NCBI GenBank assembly: GCA_037349105.1
Contig: JAYJMM010000102.1
Span: 558,001-622,000 of the forward strand
From: Limnomonas spitsbergensis
Lineage: Eukaryota; Chlorophyta; Chlorophyceae; Chlamydomonadales
Length of the DNA: 64,000 bases
Direction: 5' to 3'
Part shown: positions 1 to 12,600 of the stretch, piece by piece
Position numbering within the stretch: position 1 is the stretch's first letter
Layout of the letters: every line of letters begins with the position of its first letter
Position numbers and translations under genes: made by a program
Notes under the pieces: model-generated
What the model was told of the DNA's origin: nothing
What the model saw: only the letters and a program-made list of their open reading frames with translations
The model's database searches: none

Positions 1-739
1 TTACATACGATTAGTGTTTGGTGAGCTTGTGTACGACCTCAGTGTTGTGGGCGTCCTCTTTCCTAGCGACATGTTCATTCCCCTGGGATGTGCTTGGTTT
101 TCACCTTGAGGGCTGGGATGATCCATCCCACGCCACTATTAGTGGTTGCACGTCGAGAGCCCTGTATTTTCGCTCGCTGTCCCAGTAAATTATCGAGCTC
201 GAACTGGCTTGTGGACATCAAGCCAATCATTTTACACCTCTGGGCCCTGCTAAAACAGGCTTGGCCACATGGGCGCCCAACGGTGAAGTTGGGAGGAGGA
301 CACTGAAGGCGAGAGGAGAAAGGAAATATAGAGAGGAGCACAAAGGATAAGGATATTATCCCTGCCCCTCTCCAAAAGGAAAGGCAGTGTGGTGGATCCT
401 CGCCACTAAAAAGTAAATTTCCGGTAAATTCCTGAACAAGTGGAAATAAATGGGAGGACAGAAAGCAAAAGAGGAACAAAAGGGAAACACCCTTCTTCCC
501 CCCAACAAAAAGGAAAATAAATGTACTCAGCTCCTCGAGAAACACATCCTCCACAAAAACCAGAGCCTCCCACCCTTGCCTGCCCCGGAACAACTGGTGA
601 AAGTCCGTAGCGCCCTCAGGGGGGCCTGCCCAACCCCTCTCCCTATGCTTGTCATTAACGCTAGGGCATCGAAACATGTAGCGCATCCTCCACGTGCTCG
701 CCATCTCCCCTCGCCCAGTACCGCTGACAGCAGCGTGAC

Positions 740-2110
740 TAACGCTCTTGACCGCTGCGCCATCCTCTGGTGTCAGCCGTGCTAAACGCTCTGAGCCACA
801 GCCAGAGATTAATGCGCAAAAACACACACGCCCTGTTGCTGGTGCGGCTTCCAGCGTGCGGCGTAGTCTGTAACCAGGCGCGGTAGGCGGCCACAGACCC
901 ATGCTCGGACGTGGGGTCTCTGGGGTCTCCTATGCCGGTCGCCTCCAGCTGCGCCCGCCTGTGGGCTGCGTTCTCTGGCTGTGGCACCTCTGGGACGGGG
1001 AGCGCCTTCAAGTCAGAGACTGCCTGAGACAGTATGGGGACGGCTGCTTCCTGCTCCAAAGTCTCCAGTGCTACCATCAGCTCACTGCACCATATGCGCC
1101 CTCCGGCGTTCTGTCGCACCACAAGCTGTAGGTCGGCCGCCATGGGTGGGCTGTCTTGCTGTGCTGCACGTGCCACTACTGTATTGTAGAAGCGGAGCAC
1201 GCGCCACCGCCAGTCTTGTTGTAATGAACGGCTGGATCTGCAGCTCCCGCATGACCCCCTAGATGGCAGTAGGTGCAGGAAGCCCCGCAGCCTGGCGCAG
1301 AACTCAAATTAGGCTGGACTGAATCCTGTCCTTAGGCAGCGCTGCGGCCGTAGGTGACCGGTGGCCCACACCACATCTCCGTGGTTCGCCGTAGCCGCCA
1401 GCTGGATGCCTGTAGGCAGATGGTGAAACAGACACACCCTATCGGCCATGCGGCGTACATGCTGCAGCCTGGCAGCCTACGATGCCTCTCTAGCCTGCAT
1501 TGCCTTCCTCATGTTCCCGCTTTCGCGCTGAATGATGCCCAAGAGCTTGAATTGTTGGACACGCGACAGCACTATCCGATTTGTGGCCGAGCAGGGCCCA
1601 GGGGTGTAACGTCACTGACATGTAGGCCAGGGCTGGCTGTCGAGGTTGCGCTGCTAGGCGGCTGCCAAACTCTGTCTTGCTGACTTAGACCAGAAGCTGT
1701 TTATTCGCTGTGTACTCATGAAGGGTATCTAGCATGCACTGCAGTCCGGCCAGGCTGCCGGCTAGCTGGGAGAGGTCATCCGGATATAGCGGACACCAAA
1801 GTCACCGCCCCACCTCCAGCTCAACGCCCTTTGCTGGGCACTTGGCTGCGGTCATGCCCGGCAGGTCGCTGATGTAGAGGCTGAAGAGCAGGGGGCTCAA
1901 TGTGCAGCCCTGGTCTATGCCTCTAGTGCAAGGCACAGGGCCAGTGCTTTTATGGCCATCGACGAGCGTGGAAACTACGTTATAGAGCGCTTTCACAGCA
2001 CCTGTTGGCATGTGAAGGTAGTCAGACAGATGCCGCCATAGCTGCCCCTGCGGCACACAGTCATAAGCCTTGATGACGTCCTAATGGGCCACATGCAGCT
2101 TGCCAGGGCC
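740..2110 (-). pseudogene. Decayed LINE (non-LTR retrotransposon) reverse transcriptase and C-terminal region
   Basis: Read on the minus strand, 2090-1805 encodes a reverse-transcriptase palm fragment: a motif-A-like block (KAYDCVPQG near 2073) followed by the block GIDQGCTLSPLLFSLYISDL. An in-frame stop follows at about 1800, then the catalytic box appears as YPDD (1775-1786) where YADD is usual. Farther on (1600-740) the minus strand matches the C-terminal part of a second LINE fragment at 25.2-25.8 kb (FKFLGII, MRELQ, ARQPTH blocks), but with several stops and frame changes. LINE reverse transcriptases copy their own RNA at a nicked target. This copy is 5'-truncated and cannot be functional. 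The boundaries are approximate; no poly(A) tail or target duplication was identified. Confidence 0.75.
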
Positions 2111-2339
2111 TCCACCGGCCCTTTGCGCGTGATGCTCTGCTGGATTGTAAAACTTAATAAGCTTTGTTTTTTCCTTTCGCCTCCCCTCGAGTTTTCCCTT
2201 CCTTCCCTCCTAACAGGTTGGCGTTTGTGCGGCTGAGCTTTCTTGAGCAGGGCCCGGAGGAAAAATGTTATTAACCTATGTTGGAAAGTTATGTTGCTCA
2301 TATCAGCTTCATAAAACTGATCCCACCACCAATGCACCA

Positions 2340-5300
2340 GGTCTCAACCAACAGTTGCTGCTTCATGCTGCCTGCGGTCTACATTTCCCTGGGTATCAAT
2401 TTCGCGGTATGGTTCAGGATTCCAGGCTGGCAAGGGCAAGCTGCATCTAGGTGTTGCTTGCCTTAGCTAGCCAGAAGCATTGAACCATGGGTATGAACCC
2501 CTACACTTTTCTAGTTGATCGGAAGAAGGAGGGGCTTTTACTGGTGCATGTATAAGATCCAGAAACACTCAGGCCCACAGTCTTCCAGATTGCATCAGCT
2601 ACACTTCAGCGACGGCCTGGCCTACATCTGTGAACGCCTGGTGCAGCGAGCCCTGTGGCACAGGCCACCGGTCGTGGGCCGGTCAAGGTTTGGTCCCAAT
2701 TGTTAAGATGGCTTCCGTTTGGAACAAGGGACAGATCCCACTGACACACAAGCCATTCAGTGTGGGGCTCTGTCGCCGTAAAAGGGGCTCAGTTGTAATA
2801 GAAGACGGTCACAACCATAAATTGCTCAACCCTGAAGCCAAGGGATCATGACGATGCGTGCTAAAACAAAGCGCATTAGTGTGGATGTGTTTCTGTTGAG
2901 AGAGACCCTGACCCCATCAAAAGCTCAGACAGAGGGGGAAAATAAAAGTATGCGTGGGCGAGAGATTGGCGTGTTTGGTATGGCTGTTGCAACTGGTAAG
3001 TGAGGAGCCTTTCGCATGCATGGGGCATCTCTAGCCGGCCATGCAGACTGGAAAGGGTCCCTGTCTCCCATCATCCAGGGTTGGGGTGGCAAGATCGCAC
3101 GATACTGGGCCATTGAGTCCGGGGGAGTTTTCCCCGGCCTCTGTGGCCCAGCTTTCCGGCCATGAAGTGACAGACGGTTGCAGTTGGCCTTAGCTGGGGA
3201 TGCAAGAGGACAGACAGTCCTTCTTCATGAGGGGGATAAGCTCGCTGGGAAAGTGATCGTGCGAAATAAGGGCAAGTCGAAGGGGACCTATTCAGGGAAT
3301 CCGTCGGAGGGAACCCGCAATGGGAGGATGGCTTGTGCAATGAGTAAGGCTTTCCGAGGTGGATGTAGCGCTGCCGAATCGGCCACATGGAGACAGGCTT
3401 AAAGTAACCTACAGTGATCTGCGGCGCTCGCCACCGTGGTTTGGCGGAGGGTCAGGAGTTGCTTGAAAACTGCCCCGTAATCGGCCCGAACCCTGAACCA
3501 TCGATTTCCTCGCAGCATATTTACAGCTATTCCCAGGTTAACTCCATCACTGAATACTTCAAAGGTAAGCAAGCTGTAGAAACCGACCATATCCTTTACG
3601 TCTTGACAACTGCCGAAGTGACGTTGTCCGATGCATCCAGCACCTGTTACTGGATGGTCTTTAGCCCGAGCATCATTCATCCACCTCATGCACCCCACCA
3701 TGCACCAGATTCTCCTAGCAGCAGTGGCCTGCGCTGACTGCGATTCATAGCGATAGCAAGGAGTTTGGCCTGGGATCGTTTTTGAGTGTTGCAGTTTCGT
3801 TCTGACCTTATTTATCATTCGTATCAGTGACACTGTCGCGGCACAGGGGTGCACCCTAAGGAATGGGTGCACCAAGCGAAAAGAACACAAGACATTAAAC
3901 AAGTACTAATAAACTCTTACAGAGGTTATAGTAGGAGCTTCTCGATCCACTGCTGTAACTCAGTGAACTCAGCTCGATATCAGGTGAAAGCTCTTGCTAC
4001 TTCACCTGGACTTCTTCGATACTGTTGACAAGATCTCGTAAAGCCTCGACTTCTGAGGTACTTCTTCACTTCTTGGGACGAACTTGGGCGAATGTGGCCG
4101 TTGATCTGCTGTGGTGAGTCGCTTGCTTGGCGACTTCTGGTGATTGAAGATATCTCTGACGAATCAGATGGTCGACTTGGAGCCAAAGGAAAGGCTGTAG
4201 GTTGGAGATGTGATGGTGGGTTGGTGGTAATATCCAGCTGTAAGGCTGGAGATATGCCTTGTTAAGAGGCAGGAATAACTCTAATTGCTGCAGATAGTCG
4301 ACTGTTGGCCTAGATGCACTGCCAGCTTCGTATTAGGAGACTTGTTGATGCTTATAGGGTCGCTGTTGGCCTAGCTGCTCTGCCAGTTTCCCCTTGGTAA
4401 GACTTTGGTTGACGATTAACTTGCAGATCGATAATCAGGGACAATAGCTGGAAACGTTAAGAGTCTATTGAAGGCCGTGAGATCAAGTAAGAAAGAAAAA
4501 GTAAAGGACCCAGTTCGGGATCCTCTAAGACGGCAACCACACTTGTTCAGGTTCACACATAACTTCCAACCGAAAAAGCAGTTGGCGCAGTCAAACGCAC
4601 GGTGCAGTCATACGTCGTGACAACACTCCCTTAGATTACAGATACCTCATTTATGCCCATTGTTTCCAGCTGCACATGCGAGCAGGACTTTCAAAAGGAA
4701 AATTGTCCTTGAATGAACGAAGAATATGGATTGCCAATTATTGCTGTAGGTTGCATCACATTGGGGCACCTCCTGAACATTTTTTCGTGAACACAAGGTT
4801 TGGAGTGCGCTGCATGGACTGTGAATTGATATTTATTTGTCTGATTCGGCTTGCAGCCTTGTAATAAGAGTATATGATTACAACGCCAAGCTTACGACAC
4901 TAAACAGAGGTTGAGTGAATATGCCTTACCGCCAGACTCAGTGGGAAAAATAGCAAAAGCATGTCCATCCTCCTTTTGTTCTTGTCCTCACCTAGCATTC
5001 TACGACGTTAATGGATCAATCCATGTGTTAGCTGTAGTGAAGGAGTCAACTGGCCACACAGTCGACTGATAAAACCTGAAACTATCCAATTCACCGTTAA
5101 GCCACTGCCGTTCAGTGGTCAAGTACCCGTAATCTCAAGTGATGTATGGCCCCTGGTCTAGAGCATGGCCACAATCCACAGACGTCTGAGCATCCTACCA
5201 TGCCCTGCCCGGCTAAGTTCAGTACGCTTAAGCCACATCATGACCTTCGGACGTGATGGCCTTGCTTCATGGGCCTCACTGAGGCAAGGATTCACCCCCA

Positions 5301-6640
5301 TCGGCCCCAGGTTGGCAGTTAAGCAGCCAAATGTGGTCTGAAGCTGAGCACTAGAAAAACATTGCTGTTTCACTGTATGACTTGTATGTGTCCTTTCTGG
5401 TGCAGATCAGCCCTGGTTCCGTGCCAGCAAATGGTGCATGTGAAGTGAAGTTCTTACAGTCCAACAGAGCATCACACTTGATGCATGGGACATGTGCCCG
5501 TAAACCGGTACATGCACTTGATACACTAGGACAGAAAGCGAAAACCAGTGACCCCCCTGGGCAAGCAACTAGCACACAACCACGACAGTGGCGTGGGAAT
5601 GAACCCCATAGTGCAGAAGATAAGCCCCAGCCATAAAGCATGACGTGGGTGCAAAAGATTTCGTAGAGCACCGCCTAGAGAGTTAGGGGGGAGAGGAATT
5701 TTGGCAAAGTTTTGAGATGATTCTCTCTTTTCATCATACACTGAAAGGTAAAACAACCAAATTTCTTCCAGAACACATATGCAGAATCCGCTGCATTTAG
5801 TTTGCCCCACACTCCATTTGCATGCGATCTATGACCCTGTCTATGCCTGTCAATACCGATGATCATACTTTGGAAGGGCTCGACCATGGTTAGACATGAT
5901 CATCCGCAACCCAATCATAGTGTGCACGCACCCATTCTGTGAGCCTGATGTTGCAGTGACGGCGTTTCAAGTCATTCCCTGTCCAGAACCCCGAGCCGTA
6001 ATATGTTATTTGTGACCCCGGGGGCATCCCTTGTCAGTCCACGATTTCACCTTTATTAAGAGAAGCTAGCATAAATCTATCACCTTGTTTGAGAGCACGG
6101 ATCGGGGATCCCTTGGCAAGGATGTTGGTCCCACCGACCCGACATCAACCAATCCTGTTTTTCAGGGTTTCCAGGAGAAATATATTTTCCACGGGGCGCA
6201 TATGCAGCATTCGCAAGTTCGTGGCCTCGTCCTGACGCTCACAGTACTAATATAATTTAAAGAAGACTTAAACTCGTCGGCCTTCTATTCTGAAGGAAGG
6301 GGAGAGTTGTAAGGGAACCGTGCAAATAATTTACAATTGAAGGTCGTACAAAGCTGCATAGCATTCAGCCTACCCGGTGTGGTTTCTGACTCTCAAGTCA
6401 GCCAGTTTCGTGTTCGGAGCCGCTGCTTCAGAAACCAGCTTCAGAGCGTGCCACGGGTAAGCAAAAGGTGTTCGAGTCCTGCTTCGATCCTCCTACCCTG
6501 AGTCATGTACCCTGACTGAAGTCTTCTGTGGGAGGGGAGGCTCTGAACAAATCAAACTTCCTCTGCCGGTACCAGTATCCGTGTTTGAAACGAAAGCACG
6601 AACAGAATCTCTCGCGTCTCTTTGCTCGGAGACCTTAAAA
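2340..6640. other. Intergenic stretch without a recognised gene
   Basis: Open frames here are short, overlap on both strands, lack G/C-ending codon bias and show no known motif. Visible items: a block at 2590-2700 resembling the dispersed repeat at 19.9-20.6 kb (CAGCTACA start, GGTTTGGTCCCAAT end); an imperfect two-copy direct repeat at about 4302 and 4362 (core CTGTTGGCCTAG); and a region from 6.3 to 6.65 kb that should hold the promoter and 5'UTR of the next gene. No terminal repeats of a complete transposon were seen. Confidence 0.5.
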
Positions 6641-6680
6641 CTGTCATGCCCGGCAAAGCAGGTAAAGACTGGCCTGAGAG

Positions 6681-9600
6681 ATGCAGGAGGGGCAGCCCGA
6701 GCAGCAGCCAGCTCCACCAGGCTCAAGCAGCACTGGAGTTGACGAGCTCATGCGCCTCATTCAAAGCCAGATGCAGCAACAGCTGGCTTCTCAGGAGGTA
6801 CCCAGCGAGACTTGGCTGGCGGCAGCCTCGAAAGCGCTCCTGGGTGCTCAGAACGAGGGCGCCGCGCTCGCGTCCATGTCAGCGCACCAGGCACTTGATG
6901 ACGCCGACAACCCTTCAGCAAGAAAGAGGCAAAAAATAGAAGAACCAGCCTCTGCCCCCCAGGAGGTGTGTGTCTGTCATAGAACTGTGCCAATCCTCCA
7001 TGCACCTGCCTGGCTGCGCCATGCAACCATCCCTGTCCATGCGGGGCCCCACTCTTTACTAGCTCATCACCGCCATGCATGCCTTGATCTAGGCTGTTAC
7101 TTAACACTGTTCAGATCCGGAACCTGTGTCAATTTGTCTAGCTGCGCATGACCATGGCCGTGCAGTAGATACAGCCTAGTGCGACGTTCGGTACATGCGA
7201 GCCAAGTGCATCGGCCAGCAATCACGTTCCCACCTTCAAACTACCAGTATTTTTTCCATTCATACTCATATAATTGACCGCAGCATTTTTGCGCTCTCCC
7301 TCGCTCGCAGGACTTTCGAATGTTTGAGCAGCAAAGCCTGTCAGAAGCTGCGACTACTGCTGCCGCAGCCGCAGCAGCTGCAGCTGCATTTACGACGGAT
7401 CCGTCACCCGCTACGCCTCTTGAACCGTCACCAGCGCCAGGCGGCTTGCCGGCTGACGGGGAAGAAGCCTTCGTGGAGCCTGATGTGGCTGCGAGTCTAC
7501 AGCGTCAGCAGCAGCAGCAGTCAAAGCTACTCATGACCGGGCCTTTGGGTTTAGATCTCCTCGCTGCTGCAGGTGAGGCTTGGCAGCATACCTTCACACT
7601 GAAGCAGTCTGCATCTGCTTCTTCATGCCCTCAGCCACTGGGGAAGCCGTGTGAGCAGAAAAACAGGGCTCTGGATGGAAAGATGGCTTTAGATTTTGCA
7701 GTATGACAACCAATGCTGTGCTCAATTTAGCAGAGGTGACAGCCGCCAACGTTCCTCTATAGTGTAAGAATGCATGTCAAGTACGTGTCAGCTACCTCCT
7801 GGCCATGCCCGGCCAGCCATGCTGCTTGGACTACCGGCCTCAAGCCGGTTGAGGTTTAGCCCAGGGGTCTACAATGGGGTCTGGGAACTGACCGGTTTAG
7901 CCGGGCACTTTTTCCCCCTCTCCGGTTTTTTTCCCCGAGCCGGAGTCATCTTTTTTTTCCGTCCGGTTTTCCGAAATAGTGTGAAAAGTGTGATTTTTTT
8001 CTTCCCGCTCATTACAAACTGTTCGATCTTCTCTAGTCTCAAAAGACACTCCTAGACACAAACCTGCACACACACATAACTACAGTTTATCCTTCTCTTT
8101 TGGAGCTGTCGGAAGAGGTAGGGAATCGAGGGCGTATATCAGGTAGGCTTTCAAGGTGCCGTCTGCCTGAGGGAAGATCGCCAGCGAGACGAGAGAGGAG
8201 GCTGTTTCGGCTGGGGCTGTTTCGTCTTTTTCGGCTGGGGCGGTTTCGGTGAGGTCGATCTCAACCTCGACTTCGCGACGTTGCTCCTCGACTTCGAGAC
8301 GTGGCTAGCTCCTTCGCTTTGTCTAACGACCACATGCCGAAGTTGAAGGGTTGGCTAGCAGACAACCGCTCTTTAGAACCACTAGCCATAATGGCGTGCT
8401 GAGAGTATGTTCAAGGGAATAAACATGGAACAGCCGGGGAGAATAAGAGCCGGATATGAGTTTGTGGGCCTCCGGCCCCAAATCACGAAAGCCGGAGAAC
8501 ATTCATACTTTCCCCTTTTTTTCCGGCTTCGCCGGAACCCCCCTCTCGCTTTTCCCCGGCTTTTTTTTCTTTTGTCCAATTCTGTCCGGGAACCGGCCGG
8601 TTTGTAGAGCCCTGGTTTAGCCCATATCCTGCCTTTGGGGCCCAACCTTGAAAGCCTACAGCTGGTGGCCCAAGCCTGAGGTGTACCCGTAGCCGGAAAA
8701 CAACACCGCCTGCCGCCAGTGACCCTCCGCGTGCCGGCGTCCTGACCAGCCAGCCGCTCACACACTTAATTTCAGGCTCTTTGGCCACCTTTGGTAGACG
8801 ACCCAACAGCCTGCTAGGCTTTTCATTAGGGCTCAACCTTGACCGGCCTACAGACACAGGCCCAAGCGGCATGGCAGTCCATGCATGAGGCCTCTGCCCG
8901 GAGGCCAGGCGGCAGCTAAATGTACCTGAGCTGCTGCTGCAGCCAAGCCACACAGGAACAAGTACTGCCTTCACCCCCTCACACAACCGCCCACATGTCA
9001 CGATCGTTTGCTACTGCAGCCGACGCAGCGGATGGTGCCGATGGGGATTACGCCAGCCTGGTGGCTGCCCAGGAGCGCGGGGAGGATATTGGGCCCGAGG
9101 CCACAGCTGCCATTGCGGCTCAGCGCCAGGTGGGTTACGAGTTCAAGAGCGCAAGGAGGGTGTCGAACCCGAGGCCACGGCCGCTATTGCAGCTCTGAGT
9201 CAGCTCTTACCCCCACTGCCCCTCCTCCCCACTACCCCTCCTCCCCACTACCCCTCCTCCCCACTGCCCCTCCTCCCCACTGCCCCTCCTCCCCACTGCC
9301 CCTCCTCCCCGCTGCCCCTCCTCCCCGCTGCCCCTCCTCCCCGCTGCCCCTCCTCCCCACTGCCCCTCCACCCCACTGCCCCTCCTCCCCACTGCCCCTC
9401 CACCCTACTGCCCCTCCTCCCCACTGCCCCTCCTCCCCACTGCCCCTCCTCCCCACTGCCCCTCCTCCCCACTGCCCCTCCTCCCCACTGCCCCTCCTCC
9501 CCACTGCCCCTCCACCCCACTTCCCCTCCACCCCTCTACCCCTCCTCCCCACTGCTCCACCTCCCCACTGCCCCTCCACCCCACTGCCCCTCCTCCCCAC

Positions 9601-12600
9601 TGCCCCTCCACCCCACTGCCCCTCCTCCCCACTGCCCCTCCTCCCCACTGCCCCTCCTCCCCACTGCCCCTCCTCCCCACTGCCCCTCCACCCCACTGCC
9701 CCTCCACCCCACTGCCCCTCCACCCTACTGCCCCTCCACCCCACTGCCCCTCCTCCCCACTGCCCCTCCACCCCACTGCCCCTCCACCCCACTGCCCCTC
9801 CACCCCACTGCCCCTCCATCCCACTGCCCTCCTCCTTGCTGCTCCCCACAGGTTCTCTTGCAGCAGCTTATCCAGCAGCACCACCTCTTGGAGGCCCAGC
9901 AGCGGCAGCAGGAGGCGGCCCTGGAGGAGTGCAGTGTTGGCGGAGAGGGGCAGGTGGGTGGAGGGTAGCTTAAGTGTTATGGGTAAGGGGGGGCTGACCC
10001 TAGGAAAGGCTCAAGGGTTAAAGTGGGGGGGCTGACCCTAATTGAGGCTCAAGAATTAGGAGGGGAGCTGACCCTACTTCAGGGTGATGGGCTAAGGGGG
10101 GGGGCAGACCCTAGTTTAGGCTCAAGGGTTGGGAGGGGGGCTGACCCTAGTCCAGGGTGATGGGCTAAGGGGGGGGGCTGACCCTAGTTCAGGGTGGTGG
10201 GCTAAGGGGGGGGGGCTGACCCTAGTTCAGGGTGATGGGCTAAGGGAGGGGGCTGACCCTAGTTCAGGGTGATGGGCTAAGGGAGGGGGCTGACCCTAGT
10301 TTAGGGTGATGGGCTAAGGGGGGGGGGGGGCTGACCCTAGTTCAGGGTGATGGGCTAAGGGGGGGGGGGGGCTGACCCTAGTTTAGGGTGATGGGCTAAG
10401 GGGGGGGGCTGACCCTAGTTTAGGGTGATGGGCTAAGGGGGGGGGGGCTGACCCTAGTTCAGGGTGATGGGCTAAGGGAGGGGGGGGCTGACCCTAGTTT
10501 AGGGTGATGGGCTAAGGGAGGGGGCTGACCCTAGTTTAGGGTGATGGGCTAAGGGGGGGGGGGGCTGACCCTAGTTCAGGGTGATGGGCTAAGGGGGGGG
10601 GGGCTGGCCCTAGTTTAGGGTGATGGGCTAAGGGGGGGGGGGCTGACCCTAGTTTAGGGTGATGGACAAAGGGGGGGGGCTGACCCTAGTTCAGGGTGAT
10701 GGGCTAAGGGGGGGGGCTGACCCTAGTTCAGGGTGAGGGGGTAAGGGGGGGGGCTGACCCTAGTTTAGGGTGATGGGCTAAGGGGGGGGGGCTGACCCTA
10801 GTTTAGGGTGATGGGCTAAGGGGGGGGGGGCTGACCCTAGTTTAGGGTGATGGGCTAAGGGAGGGGGCTGACCCTAGTTCAGGGTGATGGGCTAAGGGGG
10901 GGGGGCTGACCCTAGTTTAGGGTGATGGGCTAAGGGAGGGGGCTGACCCTAGTTCAGGGTGATGGGCTAAGGGGGGGGGGCTGACCCTAGTTTAGGGTGA
11001 TGGGCTAAGGGGGGGGGGCTGACCCTAGTTTAGGGTGATGGGCTAAGGGGGGGGGGCTGGCCCTAGTTTAGGGTGATGGGCTAAGGGGGGGGGCTGACCC
11101 TAGTTTAGGGTGATGGGCTAAGGGGGGGGCTGGCCCTAGTTTAGGGTGATGGGCTAAGGGGGGGGGGCTGACCCTAGTTTAGGGTGATGGGCTAAGGGGG
11201 GGGGGCTGGCCCTAGTTTAGGGTGATGGGCTAAGGGGGGGGGGCTGACCCTAGTTTAGGGTGATGGGCTAAGGGGGGGGGGCTGGCCCTAGTTTAGGGTG
11301 ATGGGCTAAGGGGGGGGGGCTGGCCCTAGTTTAGGGTGATGGGCTAAGGGGGGGGGGCTGACCCTAGTTTAGGGTGATGGGCTAAGGGGGGGGGCTGACC
11401 CTAGTTCAGGGTGATGGGCTAAGGGAGGGGGCTGACCCTAGTTTAGGGTGATGGGCTAAGGGGGGGGGGCTGACCCTAGTTTAGGGTGATGGGCTAAGGG
11501 GGGGGGGCTGACCCTAGTTTAGGGTGATGGGCTAAGGGGGGGGGGCTGGCCCTAGTTTAGGGTGATGGGCTAAGGGGGGGGGGCTGACCCTAGTTTAGGG
11601 TGATGGGCTAAGGGGGGGGCTGGCCCTAGTTTAGGGTGATGGGCTAAGGGGGGGGGGCTGACCCTAGTTTAGGGTGATGGGCTAAGGGGGGGGGGCTGGC
11701 CCTAGTTTAGGGTGATGGGCTAAGGGGGGGGGGCTGACCCTAGTTTAGGGTGATGGGCTAAGGGGGGGGGGCTGGCCCTAGTTTAGGGTGATGGGCTAAG
11801 GGGGGGGGGCTGGCCCTAGTTTAGGGTGATGGGCTAAGGGGGGGGGGCTGACCCTAGTTTAGGGTGATGGGCTAAGGGGGGGGGCTGACCCTAGTTCAGG
11901 GTGATGGGCTAAGGGAGGGGGCTGACCCTAGTTTAGGGTGATGGGCTAAGGGGGGGGGGCTGACCCTAGTTTAGGGTGATGGGCTAAGGGGGGGGGGCTG
12001 ACCCTAGTTTAGGGTGATGGGCTAAGGGGGGGGGGCTGGCCCTAGTTTAGGGTGATGGGCTAAGGGGGGGGGGCTGACCCTAGTTTAGGGTGATGGGCTA
12101 AGGGGGGGGCTGACCCTAGTTTAGGGTGATGGGCTAAGGGGGGGGCTGACCCTAGTTTAGACGCAAGGGTCAGGAGGGGGGCTGACAGCTTTTGACTTTC
12201 CTGGGCTTGCTGCACCAACCCCCGTGGCGGCAAGCCTTGATGTAGCCGAATGGTAGCTGAAATTGACCTGAAATGGAGCTGAATGAGAGCAGAAATACAT
12301 TAGAGTAAAGCGGTGCTATGAGCCCGTGGAGCCCTGAAGCTTTTGCTTCCAACTGAATCCTCTCTTATGGCTGTCTGCAGGTGCCTCCCCCCGCGCCGCT
12401 CTTGTCAGACGGGCTACTATCCGTGGGGCAGGCGCAACACCAAATGTTGCCGCAACACCCGCCGCAACATCTGCTGCAACAGCAGTCCCTGCCTGGAGCG
12501 GGCATCTCCACCAGCGGGCCTGAGGGCCTGGCAGGCGCTGTGGTTGCCGGCGAAGCGGAGGGGATCGATGCCTCTGTTCAGGTAAGGAGGTTGGGGTTAC

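Noticed and set aside
6405..6490. tRNA-Leu- or Ser-like sequence (CTCAAG loop, GTTCGAGTCC arm)
   Set aside because: The anticodon stem gives a six-base loop and no acceptor stem closes.
9008..9973. Long Pro-rich open frame (and Gly-rich frames on the other strand)
   Set aside because: It runs through the 16-bp minisatellite of intron 3; splice phase of flanking exons removes it.
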